From Pontibacter mucosus (GTDB lineage: Bacteria > Bacteroidota > Bacteroidia > Cytophagales > Hymenobacteraceae): a DNA stretch of 64,000 nucleotides. The position numbers were made by a program, and so were the translations under genes. The notes below the pieces were generated by a model. It was not told the origin of the DNA. It saw only the letters and a program-made list of their open reading frames with translations, and searched no databases. This document shows, piece by piece, positions 32,759-40,949 of this stretch. The stretch is taken from contig NZ_QBKI01000015.1 of the NCBI RefSeq assembly GCF_003054055.1, forward strand, positions 1-64,000, given 5' to 3'. Each line of letters starts with the position of its first letter. The first letter of the stretch is position 1.

Positions 32759-33640
32759 ATGAGCCAACGCACCAAAGTCCGCTTTATCATCAACCCCACC
32801 TCCGGCACCCGAAGCCGCAAGGACGTGGAGGCCCTTATCCACCAGCACCTTAACCAGGACAAGTATGCGCACGACATCGTGTACACGGAGCGGGCTGGCC
32901 ATGCACCAGACCTGGCGCATGAAGCTGCCAACCAGGGCGTAGCGATAGTGGTGGCCGTAGGAGGCGACGGGACCGTGAACGAGGTGGCACGCGGGCTGCT
33001 GCACACCGAAACGGCCCTGGCTATACTTCCGAAGGGCTCCGGCAACGGATTGGCGCGCCACCTGGGTTACCCGATGGGGCTGGATGGGGCGCTGCGCGTC
33101 ATCAACAAGGCCAACATCACCACCATCGACAGCGGGCAGATAAACGGGCATCCTTTCTTTACCACGGCAGGCATCGGCTTTGACGCCTACATCAGTTCGG
33201 TGTTTGCAGGCAACAAAAAGCGTGGCCTGCAGACCTATGTGGAGCTGGTGATGAAGGAAGTACTCAACTACAAACACCTGCCCGTGATAGCAAGTATAAA
33301 CGGCAACACCCTGGACACCGATTGCTTTGTAATGGCCTTCGCCAATGCCGCACAGTATGGCAACAATGCCTATATCGCGCCCAATGCCGACATTCAGGAT
33401 GGCTTGCTGGACGTGTGCCTGGTGCGCCGCCTTGACCTTATTAAAGCGCTTAACCTGAGCTACTGCATGCTTACCAAGCAGCTGGCCAATGCCGACAGCG
33501 CGGAGTATTTCCAGACCGAGCATGTGAACGTGCAGGCAGAGGAGGAGATGATGTACCACGCCGATGGCGATTACCTGGGCAAAGCGCAGACATTTGACGT
33601 GCGCATGGTGCCGCAGTCGCTAAGGGTGCTGGTGCCGTAA
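32759..33640 (+). CDS. Diacylglycerol/lipid kinase (YegS/DagK type)
   Basis: Kinase of 293 aa of the DAGK_cat family, phosphorylating diacylglycerol or a sphingoid-type lipid at the membrane. Signature VAVGGDGTVNEVARGLL near residue 65 and ILPKGSGNGLARHLGYP near 90-106. The C-terminal domain has HADGDYLG (near 265), the metal/ATP region. Full length. Its immediate neighbours are unrelated. Confidence 0.93.
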   Translation: MSQRTKVRFIINPTSGTRSRKDVEALIHQHLNQDKYAHDIVYTERAGHAPDLAHEAANQGVAIVVAVGGDGTVNEVARGLLHTETALAILPKGSGNGLARHLGYPMGLDGALRVINKANITTIDSGQINGHPFFTTAGIGFDAYISSVFAGNKKRGLQTYVELVMKEVLNYKHLPVIASINGNTLDTDCFVMAFANAAQYGNNAYIAPNADIQDGLLDVCLVRRLDLIKALNLSYCMLTKQLANADSAEYFQTEHVNVQAEEEMMYHADGDYLGKAQTFDVRMVPQSLRVLVP

Positions 33641-33643
33641 AGC

Positions 33644-33731
33644 TAATGAGTAATGTTTAATGATTAATGAATAATTAAAAAGGAGCATCACTACTAATCA
33701 TTGTTTATTACTCATTATTAATTAAAAAAAC
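33644..33731. repeat. AT-rich period-7 array forming an inverted repeat
   Basis: Units such as ATGAGTA, ATGTTTA, ATGATTA, ATGAATA follow each other, and an approximate inverted copy stands after a 17-base centre, ending next to the SUI1 start. Similar tracts occur at 35053-35120, 57766-57806 and 59776-59818. Confidence 0.65.
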
Positions 33732-34079
33732 ATGAAAGATAAAAATAAGAAAGGCCGCCAGGGGGTAGTATACTCCACGAACGAGGATTTTAACTACGAG
33801 TATGAGCAGGAGAGCGAGCAGGAAACCTTGCCGCCACAGCAGCAGAACCTGAAGGTGATGCTCGACAAGAAAGCGCGCGCCGGCAAGCAGGTGACGCTCA
33901 TCACAGGCTTTGTGGGTACCGAGGACGACCTGAAGGAGCTGGGCAAGCTGCTGAAAAACAAATGCGGCGTAGGCGGCTCTGCCAAAGACGGCGAAATCCT
34001 CATCCAGGGCGACTTCCGCGACAAAGCCCTGCAGGTACTGCAAGCCGCTGGCTACAAAGCCAAAAAAGCGGGGGGATGA
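33732..34079 (+). CDS. SUI1/YciH-family translation factor
   Basis: Protein of 115 aa. After an acidic N terminus ([10 protein letters not shown]) comes the SUI1/eIF1 domain: [59 protein letters not shown]. Bacterial members bind the ribosome and are thought to affect start-site choice. Full length for the family. It has an AT-rich repeat before it and an octamer array directly behind. Confidence 0.93.
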   Translation: MKDKNKKGRQGVVYSTNEDFNYEYEQESEQETLPPQQQNLKVMLDKKARAGKQVTLITGFVGTEDDLKELGKLLKNKCGVGGSAKDGEILIQGDFRDKALQVLQAAGYKAKKAGG

Positions 34080-34081
34080 GG

Positions 34082-34127
34082 GGAGTTTGAGAGTTGGGGA
34101 GTTTTGGAGTTAGAGAGTTAGAAAGTG
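34082..34127 (-). repeat. Period-8 AACTCYCW-type array
   Basis: Read on the minus strand it is about five and a half octamers of the CTCYCNAA kind, the same family as 1276-1344. It starts 3 bases after the SUI1 stop. Confidence 0.75.
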
Positions 34128-34137
34128 GAGGAGGTAT

Positions 34138-34469
34138 GCCGCAAGTTTAGCGCTAGCGTAACTTGTGGCTACCTATGGCAGCAGTTTGTAACTGCTTTGC
34201 TTTGGAAAAGCAAGGTCACGAGGGCTTTGGCTATACTTTATACTTTGTTGATTTCATTTAGAGTTCGCATCTAAAGTTTGCCAAAGTATAGCTTGTTGAT
34301 GATAATACCAGCAATGGCGGGAAATGGGTGTAGCTATACTTTTATACTTTGGCTGTAGCTAATCGAAGTCTAGAGAAACTCTTAATTTATACTTTTCTGC
34401 TCACGCAGAAAGCAAGTTACAAACTTGCCCCATGCGCAGCCACAAGTTACACTCCGCTAAACTTGCGGC
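34138..34469. repeat. Non-coding stretch bounded by 32-33 base inverted repeats
   Basis: 34138-34170 and 34438-34469 are reverse complements except for the central five to six bases. Between them are several short palindromes (GCAGTTTGTAACTGC-like) and doubled TATACTT motifs (34220s, 34330s). No open frame of note. It could be a small non-autonomous mobile element or a REP-type cluster. Confidence 0.6.
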
Positions 34470-34480
34470 AGGAAACGATA

Positions 34481-34538
34481 AAGTATAAACGAGAACGGCT
34501 GGTGCTACTTATAGCACCAGCCGTTCTCGTTTATACTT
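34481..34538. repeat. Perfect 27-bp hairpin framed by AAGTATA motifs
   Basis: Arms 34481-34507 and 34512-34538 are exact complements around the 4-base loop CTTA. The outer ends are AAGTATAAA and TTTATACTT. No gene ends close by on the plus strand, so it is either a terminator of the convergent gene at 34627-35052 at some distance or a mobile hairpin. Confidence 0.8.
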
Positions 34539-34546
34539 CAGAAAAG

Positions 34547-34645
34547 TTAACTTTCTAACCTTCTAATTAAAAAGACGCAACGTATGGCGTCTCTACAACT
34601 CTCTAACTCCCAAACTCCCAAACTCCCTAACTTTCCAACTTTCCC
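34547..34645. repeat. Period-8 array with inserted AGACGC hairpin
   Basis: Octamers AACTTTCT to AACTCCCA, interrupted at 34573-34592 by the hairpin AGACGC...GCGTCT. The 28 bases 34573-34600 occur again, inverted, at 59595-59622, also inside an octamer array. The array runs into the last codons of the gene at 34627. Confidence 0.75.
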
Positions 34646-35052
34646 AGGTATTTCTTTGGTCCTTCCAATAGCCAGAAGTTGGCGGTTTGCTGCACGAACA
34701 CGTTGCCGGCCAGGGCAGAGGCTTTGGGCGGGGTAGGTTTGTACACCTGTAGCGGCTGCTTCTGCTCATTTGTCTTGGTAAAACCAATCTCCTCCAGCCG
34801 CTGCTGCAGTTGTTTGGAAGTATACTTCTGCACAGGTAACCGCACCAGTGTGCGGCGGTAAAGTATAAGCATTGTGATGCTGAACACCAGCGAGAAGAGC
34901 GCTGCATTTATACTTATCTCCCGAAGCAGCTGCGTGGTATCCATCTCCGAAAAGCGCCCGCTCAGCCCATACCAAACCGCCGTCAACGCGAAGTACATCA
35001 CGAAGAAGTATAAATTAAGCCGCACGAAGCGCATCAAAGTATAATTCCGCAT
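34627..35052 (-). CDS. Small two-helix membrane protein, unknown
   Basis: Protein of 141 aa with two membrane segments, about 10-30 (LNLYFFVMYFALTAVWYGL) and 46-64 (INAALFSLVFSITMLILY), then a charged cytoplasmic part (SKQLQQRLEEIGFTKTNE). I do not recognise it. Its last four residues (K-L-E-S) are coded by repeat units of the adjacent octamer array, so the C terminus may vary between strains. Confidence 0.65.
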   Translation of the reverse strand: MRNYTLMRFVRLNLYFFVMYFALTAVWYGLSGRFSEMDTTQLLREISINAALFSLVFSITMLILYRRTLVRLPVQKYTSKQLQQRLEEIGFTKTNEQKQPLQVYKPTPPKASALAGNVFVQQTANFWLLEGPKKYLGKLES

Positions 35053-35120
35053 TTTAATGAATAATGATTAATGACGAATTAATAATTTCCAATTGCTCAA
35101 TTCTCATTAGTAATTCCTCA
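35053..35120. repeat. AT-rich TAATGA-type array
   Basis: Repeated ATTAATGA/AATTAATA-like units between kdsB and the small membrane gene; same style as 33644-33731. Confidence 0.5.
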
Positions 35121-35855
35121 TTACCCATTATTAATTACTTTTTCCAGGTCTTCCGGGGTGTCTATGCCGATGGTTTCGTGGTGGGTGAGGGCGGTGGTTA
35201 TCTTGAAGCCGTGCTCCAGCCAGCGCAACTGCTCCAGCGACTCGGCCAATTCCAGCGCAGAGGGCGGTAGCTGCGTGATCTGCTCCAGAATATCGGCGCG
35301 GTAGCCGTAGATGCCGATGTGCTTGTAATAAGTATGCTGCTTGTGCCAGATGTCGTTGGGCACGTTGCGGCAGTAGGGGATGGGCTGGCGGCTAAAGTAT
35401 AAGGCCTCCTTTGCCTGATTGATGACCACCTTCGGGGAGTTGACGTTGAAGAGCTCCTCTGCCGTCTCCACCTGCTTTATAAGCGTGGCCAGCTGGGTTT
35501 GTGGCTTCTCAAAACAGGCCGCCACCAGGTCAATCTGCTCGGGGTGGATGAACGGCTCGTCGCCCTGTATGTTGATGATGTACTCGTACGGTTGGTTGTT
35601 GAGTTTGTAGGCCTCAAAGCAACGGTCGGTGCCGCTCTGGTGCTGGCTTCCGGTCATCACGGCCTTGCCGCCAAAGCCCTGCACATGCTCCAGAATGCGC
35701 GCGTCATCAGTAGCCACCAGCACTTCCGCCAGGCCCGACTTCTTCGCCTGCTCGTACACGCGCTGAATCATACTTTTACCATGGATGTCGGTGAGGGGCT
35801 TGCCGGGGAAACGGGTGCTGGCGTAGCGTGCCGGAATGATGCCAAGTACTTCCAT
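35121..35855 (-). CDS. kdsB: 3-deoxy-manno-octulosonate cytidylyltransferase
   Basis: CMP-KDO synthetase of 244 aa: activates KDO with CTP for lipopolysaccharide core synthesis. The ATG at 35855 gives MEVLGIIPARYASTRFPGKPL, the standard start; nine further upstream residues are unlikely. Signatures: nucleotide loop RYASTRFPGKPL, VATDDARI near 57, QGDEPFI near 98-104, and IGIYGYRADIL near 180. Shows that the organism makes a KDO-containing LPS and is Gram-negative. Confidence 0.96.
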   Translation of the reverse strand: MEVLGIIPARYASTRFPGKPLTDIHGKSMIQRVYEQAKKSGLAEVLVATDDARILEHVQGFGGKAVMTGSQHQSGTDRCFEAYKLNNQPYEYIINIQGDEPFIHPEQIDLVAACFEKPQTQLATLIKQVETAEELFNVNSPKVVINQAKEALYFSRQPIPYCRNVPNDIWHKQHTYYKHIGIYGYRADILEQITQLPPSALELAESLEQLRWLEHGFKITTALTHHETIGIDTPEDLEKVINNG

Positions 35856-35938
35856 ACTTTTCAGGTTTGGGATGAGCCTCAAAGGTACATAAGTATGGCC
35901 ACTAATCCAGCGGGCGGTTTTCTTTTTGCTAGCGAGGG

Positions 35939-36022
35939 CTACTCCTCCTGCTGCTCCTCCCGTGAGGTGATAAAGAGCAGGTTCGAGAGCAAAGCAAGAC
36001 TGATGTAAAATAGTTTTTTCAT
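35939..36022 (-). CDS. Possible 27-aa membrane peptide
   Basis: Reads MKKLFYISLALLSNLLFITS then REEQQEE and stop: a lysine pair, one hydrophobic segment, an acidic tail. Such short hydrophobic peptides are common in Cytophagales. It lies between kdsB and two lipoprotein genes on the same strand. No similarity can be claimed, so treat it as a candidate. Confidence 0.4.
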   Translation of the reverse strand: MKKLFYISLALLSNLLFITSREEQQEE

Positions 36023-36104
36023 AGTAGGAGGCAAGGGCTATACTTTACAGAGCCTCCTGAACTTGAAAAGGTTGCATTCGAAATGTGAAAAAGTATAATT
36101 TTAT

Positions 36105-36446
36105 TTATAAAGCCTCCACCGAAAGTATGCGGATGGCCGGCATCACCCGCGGCTGTGGCAGCATGCCGCAACGGCGGTCAATAGGGTCGGAGAGGCGCGC
36201 GTACGTGAGCTGGACGCGGCTGCTGTCTTCCTGCTTAAAAGACTCGGGTATGGCATTTTCGTTCTCGGGCAGGTACCGCTTGCCCTCAATCTCGACTTCA
36301 AAACCACAGCCATCGGCGGCAATCTCGCCGGTCCAGTAAAGCGTGGCGGTGGTGCGATGGTTCAGCTCAGCCAGTTCGTCCTGCCGGGTGTTGTTTTGGC
36401 AGGAAGCCAGCAGGAACAGGGAAGCAAGGAGGAGGAAGGTTTTCAT
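36105..36446 (-). CDS. Small lipoprotein, tandem paralogue A
   Basis: Protein of 113 aa with lipobox LLASC (Cys at 16). The mature part has TTATLYWTGEIAADGCGFEVEIEGKRYLP and a second Cys in DRRCGMLPQPR. The order Thr-Leu-x-Trp-Thr-Gly ... Asp-Gly-Cys-Gly-Phe is shared with the gene just upstream (36465-36794), so they are tandem duplicates. The two Cys residues may form a disulphide. Function unknown. Confidence 0.75.
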   Translation of the reverse strand: MKTFLLLASLFLLASCQNNTRQDELAELNHRTTATLYWTGEIAADGCGFEVEIEGKRYLPENENAIPESFKQEDSSRVQLTYARLSDPIDRRCGMLPQPRVMPAIRILSVEAL

Positions 36447-36464
36447 AGGTATACGTTATTGAAA

Positions 36465-36794
36465 TTAGCGTTTACGGATTTCCACAATTTTGATGGTGTT
36501 GATACCTGTTTGCGCCATGCAGTATCGCTGCACTTTGTGGTAGTTGATGATCGTAGCCTCCACTTCCGTCGGGGAATTTTCCCGGAAGGAGCTGCTGATG
36601 TCGTCTTCGTTAACAGGCTTATGCCTGGTGTCGCCGATTTGCAGCATAAAGCCGCAGCCATCCACGGCATAATCCCCCGTCCAGTGCAGGGTAGCGTCCA
36701 CGGTTTCGACAGAGGTAGATCTGTCCTCATCCATTTTGCAGCCGGAGCAGAGGAAAATCATGCTTGCCAGCAGTGGAAGCAGTGCTTGTTTCAT
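36465..36794 (-). CDS. Small lipoprotein, tandem paralogue B
   Basis: Protein of 109 aa with lipobox LCSGC (Cys at about 19). It shares VDATLHWTGDYAVDGCGFMLQIGDTRHKP and a later Cys (QRYCMAQTG) with its neighbour 36105-36446, at about 35 percent identity by eye. The gap between the two genes is only 18 bases. I recognise no named family; a surface or periplasmic binding role is a guess. Confidence 0.75.
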   Translation of the reverse strand: MKQALLPLLASMIFLCSGCKMDEDRSTSVETVDATLHWTGDYAVDGCGFMLQIGDTRHKPVNEDDISSSFRENSPTEVEATIINYHKVQRYCMAQTGINTIKIVEIRKR

Positions 36795-36851
36795 GTGATC
36801 TCTTTTAAAGTAAGAGTCGGATTTGGGTGTTAGAGTTGCAGCGGCGATGGT

Positions 36852-37688
36852 TTACTTCGCCTGAATAATTACTCTGGACCAGGAAGGAACATATTTTACT
36901 CCAGCTATAGAATCAGGTTCCAAGTGTTCTTTCTGAAGTATAAACTCATTATCTGCCAGCCATTTTAGGTCAATTGGGCCCCAGTTTCTGATGTATACTT
37001 TCATCTGCTCCGACAGGCTATCATCCTGGTTTAAAAGCAGCTGTATACCTGTAGGATTATAACCTGCTTCCAAGTCAGAGCTTAATGTTGCTATGTATTT
37101 ACCAGAAGGGGAGAAGTACGGCTCTCCAAAAACATACTTTTTAAAGCCATTTTTCCTGTTGATTAACATAAAACCATTCCCTTCTCCAAATTGCACCCTC
37201 ACCAAGTAATATTCTTGTTCAGGGAAGTAGTGATGAAGCGTATAAGCGTAGTCGTCAAAGTTATAGACTGCCTTGTTTATACTGTCTTTTAACATTAACT
37301 CCTGCCCGTTTTGAAGAAGGAGCCAAAGTGTGTCCCCGCTGCGCCTGAATTTATCTTTATAGTTCGGTTGCTTAGTACTCTCTATAAGCTGTGCATATTC
37401 ATACCCGTTACTGGTGCCTTCAGGAAAAACCGATGTAGAGTCTTCTGTGAACAGGGACTCAATCTCTGTTTCTTCAACGGGGCTAAAGTATAAGGAATAG
37501 CGATCAGCCTCAATACTATCAGTCTCTCCTATCTCAACTTCTTCCGGGAGGGAGTTTGGGAGTAGTTTATTGGCGGTAGCGTATTGAGTAGGCTGGTTTG
37601 AACCGATACTATTGTTTGTAATTTCCTCCTGCGGCTGGCAACCGGCAAGTATAGCTACGGCTACAAGTACAAAGTATAGCTGCTTCAC
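36852..37688 (-). CDS. Lipoprotein of unknown function
   Basis: Protein of 278 aa. Start is GTG at 37688, overlapping the NfeD stop by four bases (GTGA), so the pair is coupled. Signal MKQLYFVLVAVAILAGC with Cys at 17 marks it as a lipoprotein. The body is acidic at first and later shows strand-like repeats (YYLVRVQFGEGNGFMLINRKNGFKKYVFGEPYFSPSGKYIATLSSD), reminiscent of a beta-propeller blade. No family recognised. Confidence 0.7.
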   Translation of the reverse strand: MKQLYFVLVAVAILAGCQPQEEITNNSIGSNQPTQYATANKLLPNSLPEEVEIGETDSIEADRYSLYFSPVEETEIESLFTEDSTSVFPEGTSNGYEYAQLIESTKQPNYKDKFRRSGDTLWLLLQNGQELMLKDSINKAVYNFDDYAYTLHHYFPEQEYYLVRVQFGEGNGFMLINRKNGFKKYVFGEPYFSPSGKYIATLSSDLEAGYNPTGIQLLLNQDDSLSEQMKVYIRNWGPIDLKWLADNEFILQKEHLEPDSIAGVKYVPSWSRVIIQAK

Positions 37689-39049
37689 ACTTTCGGCTCG
37701 ATCTTCTTCACCCGCAGGGCAAAAGTGCTCTGGTCTATCACCTGCACTACGTCGCCTTTTTCGATGAAGCCGTCGCGGGCCTGGGCGTCGTAGATGGTAT
37801 CGTCTATCATCACGCGGCCGGAGGGGGCCATGCGGGTATGGGCCACGCCGGTTTTGCCGATCAGGTGCTCGGCGCTGTCGGCGGAGCGGTAGCCTTCCTT
37901 GCTGTTAAACTTGTTCTGCAGCACCACCCCCTGCATGTGCCGGCTGTTCAGCATACGGTTCCAGGTCAGGGCAATCAGCACGGCGGCACCCACCATCCCT
38001 ATCACCACCGACACCAGGCTACGCATCAGGTTTTCCGAAGGCACAAAGGTAAAATCGAACAGGTGGTTGTTCACCATAATCAGTACCAGCGACACGAACG
38101 TGAGCACAATGCCGCTGATGCCCGCCACGCCAAAGCCCGGAATTACAAACACCTCCAGCATGATAAGTATGATGCCGGCCACAAACAGCAGGATTTCCCA
38201 GTTCTCGGCCAGCCCGTTGAGGTAGTAAGGCACCAGGTAAAGTATAGCGGCCACGACGGCGGCTGCCAGCGGGAAACCGACGCCGGGCGTTTGCAGCTCA
38301 AAGTATAAACCGCCGATGATGATCAGGAGCAGGATGCCGCTGATGATCGGGTTCAGGAAAAAGGAGATGACGCGGTCGGTGGAGCTGAGCTGGTAACGGA
38401 TGATCTCCGCCTCCTGCAGGTTTAGTTTGGCCAGTACGTCGTTTACGCTGGTGGCCTCTCCCTCACAGAAGCCATACTTGATGGCCTCCGAAGTGGTCAG
38501 GCTGAGCACCTGGCCGGCGGCGAGGGTGCTGTCCACGCTGGCCTCTACCATGGCCTCGGCCATGCTTGGGTTGCGGCCGTTTGCCTCCGCCGTGGAGCGC
38601 ATGATGGAGCGCATGTAGCTCTGGTATTTGCCCGGCGCTGCCTGTCCGTCGGCACCCACCACGGTAGCGGCCCCAATGTTAGCGCCAGGTGCCATGTAAA
38701 TGCTGTCGCAGGCCAGTGAGATAAGGGCGCCGGCCGAGGCCGCATCCTTGTTGATGAACACGTACACCGGCTTGGGGTACTCCAGGATGCGCGTCCGGAT
38801 TTCGTCTGCATCGTTCAGCGCTCCGCCATAAGTGTCCAGCTCCAGCAGCACGTGGTCTACCTCCCGGGCAGTGGCCTCTTGCAGCGCCAGCTCCACATAG
38901 CGGTTGGTGCGCGGGTCAATTTCGGCCTTCACCTCCATCAGCAGCACCTTTGGCCGGGCCTTGCTGCCTGTTTGGGCAAGGGTGCAGAGGGGCAGCAGCA
39001 GGCAGAGCAGCAAAAAGTATACATGCCGGTGGTTTGGTGATATTTCCAT
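37685..39049 (-). CDS. NfeD-family membrane serine protease (ClpP-like)
   Basis: Protein of 454 aa. Signal-like N terminus, then a ClpP-class protease domain with the nucleophile Ser in DAASAGALISLACDSIYMAP near 105 and a later Lys. Four to five membrane helices follow at about 230-350 (VISFFLNPIISGILLLIIIGGLYF, ILLFVAGIILIMLEVFVIPGFG). The C-terminal NfeD beta-barrel (OB-type) ends with GDVVQVIDQSTFALRVKKIE. Such proteins cleave stomatin-like partners in membrane quality control. No stomatin gene is adjacent; a lipoprotein gene is coupled instead. Confidence 0.93.
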   Translation of the reverse strand: MEISPNHRHVYFLLLCLLLPLCTLAQTGSKARPKVLLMEVKAEIDPRTNRYVELALQEATAREVDHVLLELDTYGGALNDADEIRTRILEYPKPVYVFINKDAASAGALISLACDSIYMAPGANIGAATVVGADGQAAPGKYQSYMRSIMRSTAEANGRNPSMAEAMVEASVDSTLAAGQVLSLTTSEAIKYGFCEGEATSVNDVLAKLNLQEAEIIRYQLSSTDRVISFFLNPIISGILLLIIIGGLYFELQTPGVGFPLAAAVVAAILYLVPYYLNGLAENWEILLFVAGIILIMLEVFVIPGFGVAGISGIVLTFVSLVLIMVNNHLFDFTFVPSENLMRSLVSVVIGMVGAAVLIALTWNRMLNSRHMQGVVLQNKFNSKEGYRSADSAEHLIGKTGVAHTRMAPSGRVMIDDTIYDAQARDGFIEKGDVVQVIDQSTFALRVKKIEPKV

Positions 39050-39144
39050 AGCTTTGTAGCAGAATTTAAGGTTTCAGAGGATAATATACAAAAATCCAAA
39101 CGCATATCATACCGCTACTTTATACATACGACTTTAAGGCCCCT

Positions 39145-39921
39145 GTGTGGCGGATGCGCCTCGACAGCAGCACTGCTCGCCTTGCCCTGGAGGTGCGCAA
39201 CCCGGACCTGCTGCTGACACGGTTTTATACTTTTGATACCCACACCCATGCCCTGGATCAGTTGCCGCTGCCGGAGGCGAAGGCATGGTGGCAGGGGCTG
39301 GAGGACGCTGAGTTCGGGAACCTGTACCTGCACGGCTACGGGAACCGGCAGATAGGACAGCACAAAGGCATCTCGGCTTACAAGGCGGCCGAACAGAGCA
39401 AGCTGTGGGAGGCACCGGATATGGCTTTTTACGGGATTGCGGCCGATGGTGTGCTAGCTTATCACCCGGACTGTCCTGAACTCCCGTTGCAGCTCCTAAA
39501 CCCGCAAACAGGTAAGCCCACAGGCTCCACTTGTAGCCAGCAACAGGCGGCCGAAGCGGTGGCGCGCTACAGCCGGGAGCGTTTCCTGGATTGCCAGTAC
39601 CCGGTGCTGTACCGGCTGGGAGAGGCGTATTTCGCGCAGGTGCAGGCCTTTTTGCAGGAGCAGCTGCAGGTGCAGGCGGTGCTGGCCCTGGAGTACGCCG
39701 AAACGGAGGCGCACCTGGTCATCAGCTTTTATACTTCCGACGATTCAGGTAAACTTAAGAACGAGTTAGCTGTTTTCGATCTGGACGGAAAATTGCATCA
39801 AAAGATGGAAATTGCCAGCCAATTAAATGGGTTTGGTTCAGATACTTTTTTTATCTTTAACCACAAATTATATTTCATCCTGAATAAAGACATTCTACAG
39901 GTTTTCCAACTTTTAGCCTAG
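39145..39921 (+). CDS. DUF4905-like protein with uncertain start
   Basis: About 258 aa if begun at GTG 39145 (or 255 from ATG 39154). Soluble, Leu/Gln-rich, with WRMRLDSSTARLALEVRNPD at the start and FFIFNHKLYFILNKDILQVF at the end; this resembles DUF4905 of Cytophagales as I remember it. In-frame coding-like sequence (YDFKAPVWRM) continues upstream to about 39085 without ATG, GTG or TTG, so the true start may be a rare codon. It lies 5 bases before the LysM gene, hence the same operon. Confidence 0.65.
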   Translation: MWRMRLDSSTARLALEVRNPDLLLTRFYTFDTHTHALDQLPLPEAKAWWQGLEDAEFGNLYLHGYGNRQIGQHKGISAYKAAEQSKLWEAPDMAFYGIAADGVLAYHPDCPELPLQLLNPQTGKPTGSTCSQQQAAEAVARYSRERFLDCQYPVLYRLGEAYFAQVQAFLQEQLQVQAVLALEYAETEAHLVISFYTSDDSGKLKNELAVFDLDGKLHQKMEIASQLNGFGSDTFFIFNHKLYFILNKDILQVFQLLA

Positions 39922-39926
39922 CCCTT

Positions 39927-40886
39927 ATGTTACGAACCTTTTTACTTTCCCTTGTAGCAGTGCCTGTACTTTCCCTTTCGGCTAATGCTCTGGACCTCAG
40001 TGTTGTGCGCGATTCTGTAGGCATAGAACGTAAGAATGGGAAGCTCTTTGTGCAGCACAAAGTGGAACCTAAGGAAACACTATACGCCCTCTCCCGCAAG
40101 TATGGGGTGCCTGTTGCGCAGATCGTGGAGGCTAACCCAAGTGTGCAGAGTGCCATAAAGATTGGGGAGATTGTGCTGATCCCGCGCGGCTATACTTCTG
40201 TAACGGCTTCGGCCCCTGCCACTACCAATGCTCCGGCGGCCAGCAACCGTACCTATACGGTAAACAGCATCGGCAACAAGCTGCATAAAGTGGAGCCAAA
40301 GCAGACGCTGTACTCGGTGTCGCGCATGTATGGCATATCGGTAGAGAACCTGAGGTTCTGGAACAAACTGCCTGACAACACCATTGAGATTGGGCAGGAG
40401 TTGATTGTGGGGATAGGGGAGCCCACGCCTACGCAAAAGCCTGTTTATGTGCCGGAGCGGGATGATGAAATGAGCAGGAGCACAGATGCCTCTGCTGTTG
40501 CCTCTGCCGGGCCTACTACGCCTTCTGCGTCTGTAACCCCAACACCGGTAACCGTCACCATTAAGGAGCGCGTGGGCGAGGAAGAGCCGGAAGCGGATGC
40601 CTCAGCAGGCATGAACAAGATGATTGAGACAGGCATGGCCGAGTCGATAGATTCTAAAACCATTGATACGAACAAGTACCTGGCCCTGCACAAGACCGCT
40701 CCGGTGGGCACCATCATGCAGGTTAAAAACGTGGTGAACGGCCAGGTGGTGTACGTGCGTGTTATCGGCAAATTGCCCGAAACCGCTGAGAACGACAAAG
40801 TGATTGTGCGCCTGTCTAAGAAGGCTTACCAGAAGCTTGATGCCTCAGACCCACGTTTCAGAGTAGAGCTGTCTTATATGCCATAA
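39927..40886 (+). CDS. LysM protein with RlpA-like C-terminal domain
   Basis: Exported protein of 319 aa: signal peptide to about 21 (LSLSANA), two LysM peptidoglycan-binding repeats at about 43-90 (HKVEPKETLYALSRKYGVPVAQIVEANP) and 111-155 (HKVEPKQTLYSVSRMYGISVENLRFWNKLP). A Thr/Pro-rich linker follows, then a double-psi barrel of the RlpA type near 245-315 (LHKTAPVGTIMQVKNVVNG, VIVRLSKKAYQKL). It likely binds peptidoglycan in the periplasm. No Asp catalytic residue is evident, so lytic activity is doubtful. Confidence 0.88.
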   Translation: MLRTFLLSLVAVPVLSLSANALDLSVVRDSVGIERKNGKLFVQHKVEPKETLYALSRKYGVPVAQIVEANPSVQSAIKIGEIVLIPRGYTSVTASAPATTNAPAASNRTYTVNSIGNKLHKVEPKQTLYSVSRMYGISVENLRFWNKLPDNTIEIGQELIVGIGEPTPTQKPVYVPERDDEMSRSTDASAVASAGPTTPSASVTPTPVTVTIKERVGEEEPEADASAGMNKMIETGMAESIDSKTIDTNKYLALHKTAPVGTIMQVKNVVNGQVVYVRVIGKLPETAENDKVIVRLSKKAYQKLDASDPRFRVELSYMP

Positions 40887-40911
40887 GCGGTAGCAAAAGT
40901 ATAAGGTATAT

Positions 40912-40949
40912 AAAGGGGTAGGTAGCATTGTGCTGCCTACCCCTTTTTT
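40912..40949 (+). terminator. Terminator after the LysM gene
   Basis: Stem AAAGGGGTAGGTAGCA pairing with TGCTGCCTACCCCTTT (one G-U), 3-base loop, six T at the end. Confidence 0.9.

Noticed and set aside
32726-33559. Open frame antisense to the lipid kinase (277 codons)
   Set aside because: Shadow of a gene with complete catalytic motifs.
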